A DNA stretch of 64,000 nt from Collinsella sp. (GTDB lineage Bacteria > Actinomycetota > Coriobacteriia > Coriobacteriales > Coriobacteriaceae), in assembly GCA_018382125.1 (NCBI GenBank), contig JAGZQO010000010.1, positions 37,307-101,306 on the forward strand, given 5' to 3'. Below are positions 1 through 13,962 of this stretch, one piece after another. The notes beneath the pieces are model-generated. The model did not search any database. It saw only the letters and a list, made by a program, of their open reading frames with translations, and was not told the origin of the DNA. A program made the translations under genes and the position numbers. The first letter of the stretch is position 1. Each line of letters begins with the position of its first letter.

Positions 1-38
1 TTAACTACTGAGAGTAGTATAGCTGCTCCCGTCCCTGC

Positions 39-143
39 GGTCCCCGGGTGCCCCGCGGCGGGCCGGGTTTTTATCTTCGCTCCCCTTGCTTCGCAATGTC
101 GCACCGACATTAACCCCGGCCCGCCGCGGGGCACCCGGGGACC
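39..143 (-). repeat. Long perfect inverted repeat enclosing a conserved loop motif (element 1)
   Basis: Arms 39-67 and 115-143 are perfect 29-nt reverse complements separated by 47 nt. Read on the minus strand, the loop holds GTGCGAC, then a small stem TTGC-GAA-GCAA, then GGAGCGAAG. Element 2 at 294-384 has the same order of blocks on the opposite strand inside unrelated arms. The element lies downstream of carB on carB's strand. Arms that differ while the loop motif is kept suggest a structured RNA or a palindromic repeat family rather than a simple terminator; there is no clear U-tract. Confidence 0.6.
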
Positions 144-184
144 TACCGGGGATTGCCATGACGCACGTTGGCTGAAATATTAAC

Positions 185-220
185 GTGGGGTCCGCCGTTC
201 GAACGAACGGCGGACCCCAC
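185..220. repeat. Perfect 16-bp palindromic hairpin
   Basis: Arms 185-200 and 205-220 are perfect reverse complements around a 4-nt loop (gaac). The site lies between the two longer inverted repeats downstream of carB. It could stop transcription on either strand, but neither side has a strong U-tract, so its role is open. No gene is visible in 1-395 apart from these palindromes. Confidence 0.55.
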
Positions 221-293
221 ACTCATTTTCTATTCAGCCCTAGTCATCGCGCAAAGCCCCTTCGGCAGCACACGGTGCAGCCAAGTCACCGCA

Positions 294-384
294 GGCCGGG
301 GCGGGAGGGGCCGAGTTTCCTCCTGAGCGACTCTGCTTGCAGCCGGAGCGAAAGGGGGAAATCTCGGCCCCTCCCGCCCCGGCC
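294..384 (+). repeat. Long perfect inverted repeat enclosing a conserved loop motif (element 2)
   Basis: Arms 294-315 and 363-384 are perfect 22-nt reverse complements with a 47-nt loop, the same loop length as element 1. Inside, TTTCCTCC (316-323) can pair with GGGGGAAA. The apex holds GAGCGAC (325-331), a small CTG/CAG stem and GGAGCGAAAG (345-354), matching the motif of element 1. One inner pair is U-G only when read on the plus strand, which favours a plus-strand RNA. It ends 11 bp from the carB stop codon. Confidence 0.6.
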
Positions 385-395
385 GACCAGGTCAA

Positions 396-3710
<3,315 letters not shown>

Positions 3711-3711
3711 G

Positions 3712-5151
3712 TTAGTTCTCCTCGGTCTCAGTCTCGGCGGTCTCGGCAAAATCCCAGCCAGCCAGGCGGTCCTTCGCGGTGTCGATGTCCAGGTAGTTCT
3801 CCTCGCCGTCCATGAGTCGCGTAAAGGCGGTAAAGAGATAGTGGGCATCGGTGGGGCCAGGCGAGGCCTCGGGGTGGTACTGGACCGAGAAGCACGGGGC
3901 GTCGAGCAGCTGGATGCCCTCGGCGGTGCCGTCGTTGAGGTTCACATGTGTTAGGCGAATGCGGCCAAAGCGCTCGTTCATCACGACCGGCGCGATTCCG
4001 CAGCGCACCCAGACGCGCAGATCTCCATCGGCCGCATGCTCGGTCTCGCCGCCGGAAAGCTCGGGGACAAGCTTGCCCAGGCTGGGGAACAGCAGGCCAA
4101 AGCCATGGTTTTGCGCGGTAATCTCCACGCGACGGCTTACCAGGTTCATGACCGGCTGGTTGCCACCGCGGTGACCGAATTTAAGCTTTTCCATCTGGGC
4201 ACCGCAGGCCAGGCTGATCATCTGGTGACCAAGACAAATACCAAAGACCGGCACCTTGCAGATCAGCTGCTGCACCTGCTCGTAGGTCTCCACCACGGCG
4301 TCAGGGTCGCCGGGGCCGTTGGACAAAAAGACGCCATCGGGATTCATGTCGAGCACCTGCTGGGCAGGCGTATCCCACGGCACGACAGTAAGGTCGCAGC
4401 CGGCGCGGACGAGGCCCTCCAGAATGCCGCGCTTGACGCCGCAGTCGTAGGCGACCACTTTGTGACGGGCAGGAGCGGCAACCGCAAGTGCAAAGTCATG
4501 CGTGGCAGGCAGGTCGGCGGCCACAAACTCGTGAGGCGCGGGGCAACTTACGGTCTTCACCAGGTTCTCGCCTACCAGCGTGGGCGCTGCGGCCAGACGC
4601 TCGGCAAGCTCGTCGACGTCGAAGATCTCGGTCGAGATAATGCCCATCTTGGAACCATTGTCGCGCAGATGGCGTACCAGAGCGCGGGTGTCGACACCCT
4701 CGATAGCGACGATGCCGTGAGCGCGCAGGTACTCCGGCACGCTGACGGCCGAGCGCCAGTTAGAAGGCGTGGCGCACATGTCGCGAACGATCATGCCGCG
4801 CATAGCCGGAGCGCTCGTAGGGCGCACGTCGTCGCCGGGGAAGGCCGACTGGACGTCGGTCTCGTCGATACCGTAGTTGCCGATCTGCGGATAGGTCATG
4901 GTTACGATTTGGCCGGCATAACTCGGGTCGGTCATGACCTCAAAGTAGCCCTCGAGCGAGGTGTTGAAGCAGACTTCGCCGGTCGCGGTGCCCTCGGCGC
5001 CGCATGCACGTCCATAAAAAATGGTCCCATCCTCAAGATACAGGATGCAGGGACCGCAGGTGCCCTTGCTGGTTTTGGCCAGCATGCGCTGGCAAAGCTC
5101 GCTGGGCGCGAAGGTGCGGGCGGCAGCGCCCGCGGTATGGTTGTTCGCCAT
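3712..5151 (-). CDS. carA: Carbamoyl-phosphate synthase small (glutaminase) subunit, with extra segments
   Basis: CarA hydrolyses glutamine and channels ammonia to CarB. The class I amidotransferase triad is visible: Cys306 in GICLGHQ, and His426 and Glu428 in HPEASPGP. At 479 residues it is about 100 longer than the familiar enterobacterial enzyme. Part of the excess is an N-terminal extension of about 30 residues. Another part is a roughly 45-residue insert (about 352-397) between QNHGF and THVNLNDGT inside the glutaminase domain, and the rest is an acidic C-terminal tail. The ATG at 5151 is chosen because AGGAG lies 5 nt upstream. A PyrR-type hairpin sits just before that ribosome binding site, so expression probably responds to pyrimidine supply. 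It forms an operon with carB. Confidence 0.95.
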   Translation of the reverse strand: MANNHTAGAAARTFAPSELCQRMLAKTSKGTCGPCILYLEDGTIFYGRACGAEGTATGEVCFNTSLEGYFEVMTDPSYAGQIVTMTYPQIGNYGIDETDVQSAFPGDDVRPTSAPAMRGMIVRDMCATPSNWRSAVSVPEYLRAHGIVAIEGVDTRALVRHLRDNGSKMGIISTEIFDVDELAERLAAAPTLVGENLVKTVSCPAPHEFVAADLPATHDFALAVAAPARHKVVAYDCGVKRGILEGLVRAGCDLTVVPWDTPAQQVLDMNPDGVFLSNGPGDPDAVVETYEQVQQLICKVPVFGICLGHQMISLACGAQMEKLKFGHRGGNQPVMNLVSRRVEITAQNHGFGLLFPSLGKLVPELSGGETEHAADGDLRVWVRCGIAPVVMNERFGRIRLTHVNLNDGTAEGIQLLDAPCFSVQYHPEASPGPTDAHYLFTAFTRLMDGEENYLDIDTAKDRLAGWDFAETAETETEEN

Positions 5152-5155
5152 AATT

Positions 5156-5180
5156 CTCCTTCCCGGTCTCACAGGACCGG
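5156..5180 (-). promoter_or_regulatory. Candidate PyrR-binding hairpin overlapping the carA leader
   Basis: On the minus strand, positions 5180-5163 read CCGGTCCTGTGAGACCGG: a stem with a CCTGTGA-type loop. The core GGUCCUGUGAGACC fits the known PyrR recognition consensus ARUCCNGNGAGGYU at nearly every position, with pair-preserving changes. The hairpin ends 2-3 nt before the AGGAG ribosome binding site (about 5156-5160). Bound PyrR would therefore be expected to block translation of carA, as proposed for other actinobacteria. No terminator/antiterminator pair is seen, which argues for translational control. pyrR itself is not in the window. Confidence 0.65.
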
Positions 5181-5309
5181 CTTAAAGGTGTGTAGTTAGG
5201 CCTCGCGGTATTGTAACCGCAAGCATGCCTCATGGCGTTAATTTCATCGAAATGTTTACGAAATGATAATTATGACTTTCTATGCATAATGATTTTTTAA
5301 TCCCCGTCC

Positions 5310-5353
5310 CAGAAAAATCATCCCGCGTGGGCTTGTGGCTCACGCGGGATGAT
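5310..5353 (-). terminator. Rho-independent terminator of the 5360-6325 gene
   Basis: Arms 5317-5329 and 5341-5353 are perfect 13-nt complements. On the minus strand they are followed by TTTTTCT. The hairpin lies just after the stop codon of the membrane protein gene and separates it from the carAB promoter region. Confidence 0.85.
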
Positions 5354-5359
5354 GGCCTC

Positions 5360-6325
5360 TTACTTTTTCTTGTCCTGTTCCAGCAGATCGGACGGTGAGC
5401 GATCGGGCTTGCCGCCGCGGAAAATCTCGCGGCCATGCAGACGATGTTCCAGGTCACGTTCGTCCTTTTCCTCGTCAATCTTGGTCTGGCTCACCACCTG
5501 GTCCTCAATCAACGACGACACCGAGTTCACCTGTTTTTGAATGCGCTCGGCGATGGTGTCATCCATACTCACGATGCGCATCTTCCAGTCGATATTCGTG
5601 GCGTTGGATGAGCTCTTGGTCCACACGAACGTCAGGATGGCGCTCTGGTGGCCCTGGGCGGGAAACATGCCAAAGAAGGAATCGTGCTGAATGTTGCTAT
5701 CCTCGTCGATATAGGCGTGAACGTTATACACCACGCGGTCGATTTTATCGTTAAGCAGCGCGTTGGTCGCAAGCGCCGCGGCCTGAATCTGCCCGTTGGA
5801 CAGCAGCTCGAGCTCGTTGGCAGACGATGTGTCCAACACCGTCACCTCGACCGTGCCCGTACGCTCATCGGCTTCATCGACGGTAAAGTCGAGCGGGAAC
5901 TGCGTAAAGCCGTTGCCCCACTCAAGGCCGCCCTTCAGCGCCGTCGAAACGGTATCGACCGAAACGCTCTCGGACAGGTTGGCGGTGTTCAGACGACGCA
6001 TCACGCCGTAGCCAACCTGCATGCCCACGATCAGCACCAAAATACCAATGACCACGGCCATCGCGGTCTTCGTAATGGTATGACTCACCTGCGAACCCGA
6101 AGGATCGTCCTCGGACAGCGGGTCGATATGTTTTGCCTGGCTCGCGCGGTCCTCGCTGCGCAGCTGCGCTAGCGCAGCTTTGTCACCGCGCTTGGCCGCA
6201 GCCTCCTTCTCACGCATGCGCTCGGTTCGCTTTTTGGCAAGCGTGGGATCCAAGACACCGGATGCATCGATTTCGGAGAATAACTCCGTCACTTCTTCCG
6301 GAGTCAAAGGGTTCTTGTCAGCCAT
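5360..6325 (-). CDS. Uncharacterised single-span membrane protein
   Basis: I do not recognise the family of this 321-residue protein. It has a charged N-terminal cytoplasmic region of about 85 residues rich in Lys, Arg and Glu. One membrane segment follows (about residues 86-108, AMAVVIGILVLIVGMQVGYG), then an extracytoplasmic domain of about 175 residues and a charged C-terminal tail. The topology suggests a membrane-anchored extracytoplasmic domain, but no catalytic motif is visible. The gene starts 20 bp after the stop codon of the ABC exporter and is closed by its own terminator, so the two are probably co-transcribed. A role linked to the exporter would be inference only. Confidence 0.8.
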   Translation of the reverse strand: MADKNPLTPEEVTELFSEIDASGVLDPTLAKKRTERMREKEAAAKRGDKAALAQLRSEDRASQAKHIDPLSEDDPSGSQVSHTITKTAMAVVIGILVLIVGMQVGYGVMRRLNTANLSESVSVDTVSTALKGGLEWGNGFTQFPLDFTVDEADERTGTVEVTVLDTSSANELELLSNGQIQAAALATNALLNDKIDRVVYNVHAYIDEDSNIQHDSFFGMFPAQGHQSAILTFVWTKSSSNATNIDWKMRIVSMDDTIAERIQKQVNSVSSLIEDQVVSQTKIDEEKDERDLEHRLHGREIFRGGKPDRSPSDLLEQDKKK

Positions 6326-6344
6326 AAACTTCCTGTCATATCAA

Positions 6345-8117
6345 TCAGTCGAGCTCGTGCGCACGCGCACCTTCGAACTGCATTCGATAGTAACGGGCAT
6401 AGGTGCCGCCACGGGCGAGAAGCTGTTCATGCGTGCCACGTTCCACAACGCGACCATGCTCAACGGTCGCAATCTCGTCAGCATGCTTAATGGTCGAAAG
6501 ACGGTGGGCGATGATGATTGTGGTACGGCCGCGTGCCAGCTCTTCGAGCGACTCCTGGACCGCCTCCTCGCTCTCGTTATCCAAAGCACTCGTCGCCTCG
6601 TCCAAGATCAGGATCTTGGGGTTCTTGAGAAACACGCGCGCGATGGCAACACGCTGCTTCTGTCCGCCCGAAAGACGGCTGCCGCGCTCGCCCACGACCG
6701 TGTCATAGCCCTGTGGAAGCGACTCGATAAAGGCATCGATGTTGGCGCGACGGGCGGCCTCGGCGATCTCTCCTGCTGTAGCGCCCGGCTTGCCGTAGGC
6801 GATGTTCTCGCCAATCGTACCGTCAAACAGATAGACATCCTGCTGCACCAGGCCGATGGCACGGCGCAGGCTCTGCTGCGTCACACCGCGCACGTCTTGG
6901 CCGTCGATGCTAATGGATCCGGCAGCCACGTCATAAAAGCGCGGCAGCAGCGAACAGGTCGTAGACTTGCCACCGCCCGAAGGGCCAACCAAAGCGATGG
7001 TCTGCCCGGGCTTGATGGACAGGTCCATATGGTCGATAACGGGACGCTCGTCGGCATTGCCCTCGCCCAGCTCAACATCCTCGTAGTTAAAGCACACGTC
7101 GTGATACTCCACGGCGCCGGCAGTCACCTGCAGATCCGTGGCGCCCGGCTTGTCCTGGATATCCGGCGCGGTCGAGAGCACCTCGTCCATACGCTTAAAG
7201 CCGGCGATAGCCTTCTGATACGTTTCGGCCGAATTGACGAGTGTCTCGAGCGGCGTGCAGAACAGCGAAATATAGAGTGCAAAGGTCGCCATATCGACCG
7301 CCTGCAGCTGTCCCTGGGCGACCAGCCAGCCGCCCAGCAGCACCACGATCACATAGAGCACACCCGAGAGCAGGCCATACGTCGCGGTATAGACGCCCAT
7401 GGCGTGATACATGTTCTCCTTGGACGAAAGATAGCGATTGTTGGAGGCGCGGAACTTGAAGCGTTCGGTCTCCTCATTGGCAAAGCTCTTGACCACGCGC
7501 ATGCCCGCCAGCGAATCCTGCAGCTGCGCATTGATGCCGCTGATTTTTTTGCGGTTGTCGCTAAAGACCTCGCGCATGCGCATGTTCTGCCAAAACATGA
7601 TGACCGCAAACGCCGCCGTCACCACGGCCATGGCGAGCGCCAGCACCGGGGCGATGGTAAAGAGGATCACAAACGAGCCGATGATCTCGATGCCGCAGAT
7701 GATGATCCACTCGGGCACGTGGTGCGCCGCCTCGCAGATATCGAACAGGTCGTTGACCACGCGGCTCATCATGTCGCCCGAGCTGTTGCGGTCGAAGTAC
7801 GCAAAGCTAAAGCGCTCATACTGGTCGAACAGGTCCTCGCGCATCTTGGACTCCATGCGCGCGCCCATCACGTGACCCCAATAGCTCACAAAGTAGCGGC
7901 AGGCGCAGCGGATGATATACATCAGCACCAAACCCGCCGCGATCATGCCGAGCGCCTGCATAATGGCAGCCTGACCCTGAGTAAACAGCCCACCGGTCAA
8001 ATTGCGCAGGATAATGGGGAACGCCAGGTCAATGGCGGCAAGCACCAGAGCACAAACAGTATCAGCAACAAAAAGCCCCATCTGGGGCTCGTAATACGAA
8101 AGAAACCTCTTAAACAT
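6345..8117 (-). CDS. ABC exporter, fused membrane and ATPase domains (MdlB/MsbA type)
   Basis: This 590-residue half-transporter has an N-terminal six-helix exporter domain (about residues 1-310) and a C-terminal nucleotide-binding domain. The latter shows Walker A GPSGGGKST, the ABC signature LSGGQKQRVAIAR, Walker B ILILDEATSALD and the switch histidine in IIAHRLST. Such proteins work as dimers and export drugs, lipids or peptides; with a single half-transporter gene a homodimer is likely. The substrate cannot be read from the sequence. The start at 8117 follows a GAGGAC ribosome binding site. The gene lies upstream of a single-span membrane protein gene on the same strand. Confidence 0.92.
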   Translation of the reverse strand: MFKRFLSYYEPQMGLFVADTVCALVLAAIDLAFPIILRNLTGGLFTQGQAAIMQALGMIAAGLVLMYIIRCACRYFVSYWGHVMGARMESKMREDLFDQYERFSFAYFDRNSSGDMMSRVVNDLFDICEAAHHVPEWIIICGIEIIGSFVILFTIAPVLALAMAVVTAAFAVIMFWQNMRMREVFSDNRKKISGINAQLQDSLAGMRVVKSFANEETERFKFRASNNRYLSSKENMYHAMGVYTATYGLLSGVLYVIVVLLGGWLVAQGQLQAVDMATFALYISLFCTPLETLVNSAETYQKAIAGFKRMDEVLSTAPDIQDKPGATDLQVTAGAVEYHDVCFNYEDVELGEGNADERPVIDHMDLSIKPGQTIALVGPSGGGKSTTCSLLPRFYDVAAGSISIDGQDVRGVTQQSLRRAIGLVQQDVYLFDGTIGENIAYGKPGATAGEIAEAARRANIDAFIESLPQGYDTVVGERGSRLSGGQKQRVAIARVFLKNPKILILDEATSALDNESEEAVQESLEELARGRTTIIIAHRLSTIKHADEIATVEHGRVVERGTHEQLLARGGTYARYYRMQFEGARAHELD

Positions 8118-8225
8118 GCAGTCCTCGGAGAGAAATTAATGGTGTGAGAAATCCGGTTGAACCGGTCGGGCTGAAAACAAAGCATCCCAACAAGCATAAC
8201 GCCGATGTTCTGGCAGCGTCAGCGA

Positions 8226-8348
8226 AAACGTCCCTAAGCGAGCAAGGTGCCTTGAAAGAGGAGTGACGCGTACTTCGTGAAAGGCAGATTGCCGCTTAGG
8301 GGCGTTTGCAGCGTCGACTCGTTACGCGGTTTGGTAAAACCGCGTAAC
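8226..8348 (+). repeat. Structured palindromic region between Nudix and ABC genes (element 3)
   Basis: Segments 8226-8240 and 8293-8307 pair over 15 nt with one U-G. Inside them CAA..TGCCTT pairs with AAGGCA..TTG, and the apex reads GAGTGACGCGTACTTCGTGAAAGG. The block order GAGYGAC / hairpin / GYGAAAG resembles elements 1 and 2 at the left end of the window. The U-G pairs favour an RNA read on the plus strand, antisense to both neighbours. A separate perfect hairpin with 12-nt arms (8321-8332 and 8337-8348) abuts the stop codon of the Nudix gene and has no U-tract. Confidence 0.5.
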
Positions 8349-9044
8349 CTAGAGCTCAGTTCCGCCCAGCCTGTGTGCGATGCTGTCACAGGCCAAGGCG
8401 CCTACGACGGTCTTGGCGTCTTCGATCTTGCCGTCGAGCACGGCATCGATCAGCTCGTGCAGCGGCACCAGGTCCACGTTGACAAACTCGTCATCATCGG
8501 GGTTGGGCGCATCAAACTCGAGCTTTGTAGCCAAGTAGATGTGGATAATCTCATCGCAAAAACCGCAGGACGTGACGATCGACGTCAAAAAGCGAATACG
8601 ACCAGCCCTAAAGCCCGTCTCCTCATGCAGTTCGCGCTTGGCGCAATCGAGCGGGTCCTCGCCTGGATCGAGCTTGCCGGCGGGAATCTCGACCGTCACG
8701 CGGTCGATGGCGGTGCGGTACTGACGCACCAGTACGATCTTGCCGCTCTCGGTCAGTGCCACAACGGCCGCCGCACCCGGATGGCGAACGATATCGCGGG
8801 CGCTACGGTGACCGTTAGGCAGCTCAACCTCAAGACGGTGGACGTCGAGGATCTTGCCCTTCCAGGCGCACTCCTCCGAAAGAATCTTCTCGTGCAACTC
8901 GGCATCGTGCGGGTCGTCGTCGCCCAGCACCAGTGCCGGCTCGTCAGCGACCTCGCCACCAGGCTCGCCCTCGGCGTGCCCATACATGCGGCTGTCCTCT
9001 TCGACGATCTGCGCGTCCACGAGCTCTTCGTTCTTCTCGTCCAT
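8349..9044 (-). CDS. Nudix hydrolase, ADP-ribose pyrophosphatase type
   Basis: The 231-residue protein carries a full Nudix box: GKLDPGEDPLDCAKRELHEE followed by TGF, fitting GX5EX7REUXEEXGU. It is preceded by VRQYRTAIDRVTVEIPAG, which is typical of ADP-ribose/NDP-sugar pyrophosphatases that cleave to AMP and ribose phosphate. The first ~60 residues are an acidic, poorly conserved extension. The ATG at 9044 is preferred over one three codons earlier because AGAGGA sits about 9 nt upstream of it. It lies 21 bp after purD on the same strand, so it probably belongs to the purD transcript. Substrate is inferred from family only. Confidence 0.88.
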   Translation of the reverse strand: MDEKNEELVDAQIVEEDSRMYGHAEGEPGGEVADEPALVLGDDDPHDAELHEKILSEECAWKGKILDVHRLEVELPNGHRSARDIVRHPGAAAVVALTESGKIVLVRQYRTAIDRVTVEIPAGKLDPGEDPLDCAKRELHEETGFRAGRIRFLTSIVTSCGFCDEIIHIYLATKLEFDAPNPDDDEFVNVDLVPLHELIDAVLDGKIEDAKTVVGALACDSIAHRLGGTEL

Positions 9045-9065
9045 CCGTCTCATTCCTCTCGGATT

Positions 9066-10370
<1,305 letters not shown>

Positions 10371-10424
10371 GGGTGCCTCCTCTATGGATGAATGGCCCGC
10401 TCCGCGCGAGCCCTTTGCAAGCAA

Positions 10425-10466
10425 ATATACCCCTCGGCCGCCCGCCCGGGCTGCAAAGGGGTATAT
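10425..10466 (-). terminator. Palindrome between purA and purD
   Basis: Arms 10425-10434 and 10457-10466 (ATATACCCCT and AGGGGTATAT) are perfect complements enclosing a GC-rich loop. The minus strand after it reads TTTGCTTG, a weak U-tract. It lies downstream of the purA stop codon and may attenuate or end purA transcription. Confidence 0.5.
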
Positions 10467-10488
10467 CGCAATAACCAAATAGTCCCGA

Positions 10489-11706
<1,218 letters not shown>

Positions 11707-11763
11707 TTACATTCATGGACTGTCTACGCGCCACGACGGCACGCAGAAGCACAAAACATTCCC

Positions 11764-11792
11764 AGTATACCCGTGCAACGGGCGCCTGTCCT
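11764..11792 (-). promoter_or_regulatory. Candidate purA promoter
   Basis: On the minus strand, AGGACA (11792-11787) and TATACT (11769-11764) are separated by 17 nt. The -35 box overlaps the 3' end of dnaB. The -10 box is about 65 nt upstream of the purA start. The -35 match is only moderate. Confidence 0.45.
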
Positions 11793-13182
11793 ACTCCTCG
11801 GCATGTGCCCCATCAAGCTCATAGAACTTGGTGGATGCCGGCAGGAACATCAGGTCGACGTCGCCGATCGGGCCCGAACGGTTCTTGGCCACGACGATAC
11901 GCGTAACGCCCTCGTCGGGTCGATCGTCGCGCGAGGCCTCGGCCTCGTCGGCGGAGCGGTCCAAGAACATAACGATATCGGCGTCCTGCTCGATGGAGCC
12001 CGATTCACGAAGGTCGGAAAGCTGCGGGCGCTTGCCGGTACGGGATTCGACCTGACGCGAGAGCTGCGAGAGCGCGATGAGCGGGATCTTGAGCTCCTTG
12101 GCCATGATCTTCAGACCACGCGACATCTCCGAAACCTCGACGGTACGGCTCTCGGAGCGGCGTCCCGGCGGAGGACTCACCAGCTGCAGGTAGTCCAGGA
12201 TGATGATTGCCTTCTCCTTGTTATGGAGCATGCGGCGGCTCTTGGCGCGAATCTCGGTCACTGTGGTGCCGGGCGTATCGTCAATCAGAATATCGAGCTT
12301 GGACAAGGTCTGCGTGGCCTCGTTGATATTGGCCCACTGCTCGGGGCTAATGCGGCCCATGCGGAAGTCACTGATCGAGATCATGGCGTAGGCGCAAATC
12401 AGACGCTGGGCAATTTCCTTGCCCGACATCTCCAGCGAGAAGAAGCCGACGGTATAACCAGCAGCGGCAGCGTTAAGTGCCAGGTTCAAAGCGAACGACG
12501 TCTTACCTACAGCAGGACGGGCGCCGATAATGATGAGCTGACCCTCGCGGAAGCCCATGAGCATGCGGTCGAGCGACGGGAAGCCCGTGGGCACGCCCGC
12601 AGCCTGGCCACCGGCCTGGCACACTTCCTCGGCCTCGTTATAGGCCTCGACCATAAACTCGGTCAGCGTCTTGTAGCTCGACTTGACCTCGCGCGCCGTA
12701 ACCTTGAGCAGCTTGCTCTCGGCCAGCTCCACGACCTCTTTGGTGTCGGTAGGGGCGTTATAGGCCAGCGCGTTGATCTCGTTAGTGGCGCCGATCAGCT
12801 TACGCAGCATTGAATCGCGGCGAACGATGGCGGCATGGTGCTGCCAGTTCACGAGCGACAGAGTCTGACCCATCAACTCCAAAATGTACGCTTCGCCGCC
12901 CACGGCATCGAGCTTGTTGATGCTGCGCAGGTAATCGATCAGCGAGATGGAGTCGATGGGAATGCGGCTGTTGTACATATCGACCATCGCGGTATAGATG
13001 GTCTTATGAATGGGCCGGTAGAAGTCATCGGGCTGCAGCTCGACCTGGGCCTCCTCGACCACCTCGGGCGATAGCAGCATAGCGGCCAGTACATTGGCCT
13101 CTGCATCTTGGTTTTGGGGAAGACCCAACTTTGAGCCGCGGTCCTCAACCGTCAGCCCGGTCTCCCTATCGTTATATGCCAT
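11791..13182 (-). CDS. dnaB: Replicative DNA helicase
   Basis: DnaB is the hexameric 5'-3' helicase that unwinds DNA at the replication fork. This 463-residue protein has the N-terminal primase-interaction domain ([19 protein letters not shown]) and the RecA-like domain. Walker A is [10 protein letters not shown], Walker B is IIILDYLQL, and the H4-type motif is [32 protein letters not shown]. No intein is present. ATG 13182 is preferred because GAGGA lies 5 nt upstream; an ATG four codons earlier lacks a ribosome binding site. It follows the rpsF-ssb-rpsR-rplI cluster, a common actinobacterial neighbourhood, but a terminator lies between. Confidence 0.96.
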   Translation of the reverse strand: [463 protein letters not shown]

Positions 13183-13335
13183 GAGCATCCTCATTCATAT
13201 CGCTTGCGAGCATCCATAGTATCAGCCACGGTCCCAAAACGCGCCGCGCGCCGCCAATCATCACCGAACCAAACGGATGAACGGTCCTGTATATAGGACT
13301 TCGACGTAACGCTCACCATGACACTCACTCAGCGC

Positions 13336-13377
13336 ATAAAAATAAAAGGGCGCCCTGGTCTCCCAGAGCGCCCTTCT
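13336..13377 (-). terminator. Terminator of the rpsF-ssb-rpsR-rplI operon
   Basis: The hairpin AAGGGCGC..CTGG / CCAG..GCGCCCTT lies at about 13346-13374 with one mismatch. On the minus strand it is followed by TTTATTTTTATG. It lies about 30 nt after the rplI stop codon. Confidence 0.85.
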
Positions 13378-13407
13378 TAGAACAAGATTGTTGCGTTGCA
13401 GCAAATG

Positions 13408-13947
13408 CTACTCGGCAGCAGCCTCAGTCTCGACCTCGGCGGTCTCGGCCTCGGCGACCTCAGCGGCCTCCTCGACCTCAGCCTCGGCAGCGAGCTCCTC
13501 GGCGGTAACGCCGACGAGAACGACAACCTCGGCCTTGATCTCGCGGTACAGCGAGATGGAAACGGTGTGGGCACCGGCAACCTTGATGGGCTTACCGAGC
13601 TCGACGCGCTTGCGGTCGATGTCCATACCGAGCTGACCCTTGATGGCGTCAGCGATCATAGCGGCGGTAACGGAGCCAAAGAGGATGCCCTCGTCGCCGA
13701 CCTTGACGTCAACGGTGACCGTCTTGCCCTCGAAGGCAGCCTTGGTCTCGTTGGCGGTAGCCAGACGGACGGCCTCGCGCTTGGCGATGTTGTTGCGACG
13801 CTCGTCAAGCTGCTTGAGGTTGCCCTTGGTGGCGGCAACAGCGAGCTTCTTGGGGAACAGGAAGTTCTCAGCGTAACCCTGAGCGACCTCTACGACGTCA
13901 CCCTCGCCGCCCTTGCCCTTGATCTCATCGAGAAGAATAACCTTCAT
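13408..13947 (-). CDS. rplI: 50S ribosomal protein L9 with an acidic C-terminal tail
   Basis: L9 binds 23S rRNA and helps keep the reading frame. The N-terminal domain MKVILLDEIKGKGGEGDVVEV and NFLFPKKLA motif are canonical, followed by the long connecting helix and the C-terminal domain. The protein is 179 residues, about 30 longer than usual. The extra part (about 150-179) is a nearly pure Ala/Glu/Val tail (EEAAEVAEAETAEVETEAAAE-like), probably disordered. The start at 13947 has AAGGGAG upstream. It is the last gene of the rpsF-ssb-rpsR-rplI operon. Confidence 0.96.
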   Translation of the reverse strand: MKVILLDEIKGKGGEGDVVEVAQGYAENFLFPKKLAVAATKGNLKQLDERRNNIAKREAVRLATANETKAAFEGKTVTVDVKVGDEGILFGSVTAAMIADAIKGQLGMDIDRKRVELGKPIKVAGAHTVSISLYREIKAEVVVLVGVTAEELAAEAEVEEAAEVAEAETAEVETEAAAE

Positions 13948-13962
13948 GATGCGTCTCCCTTC

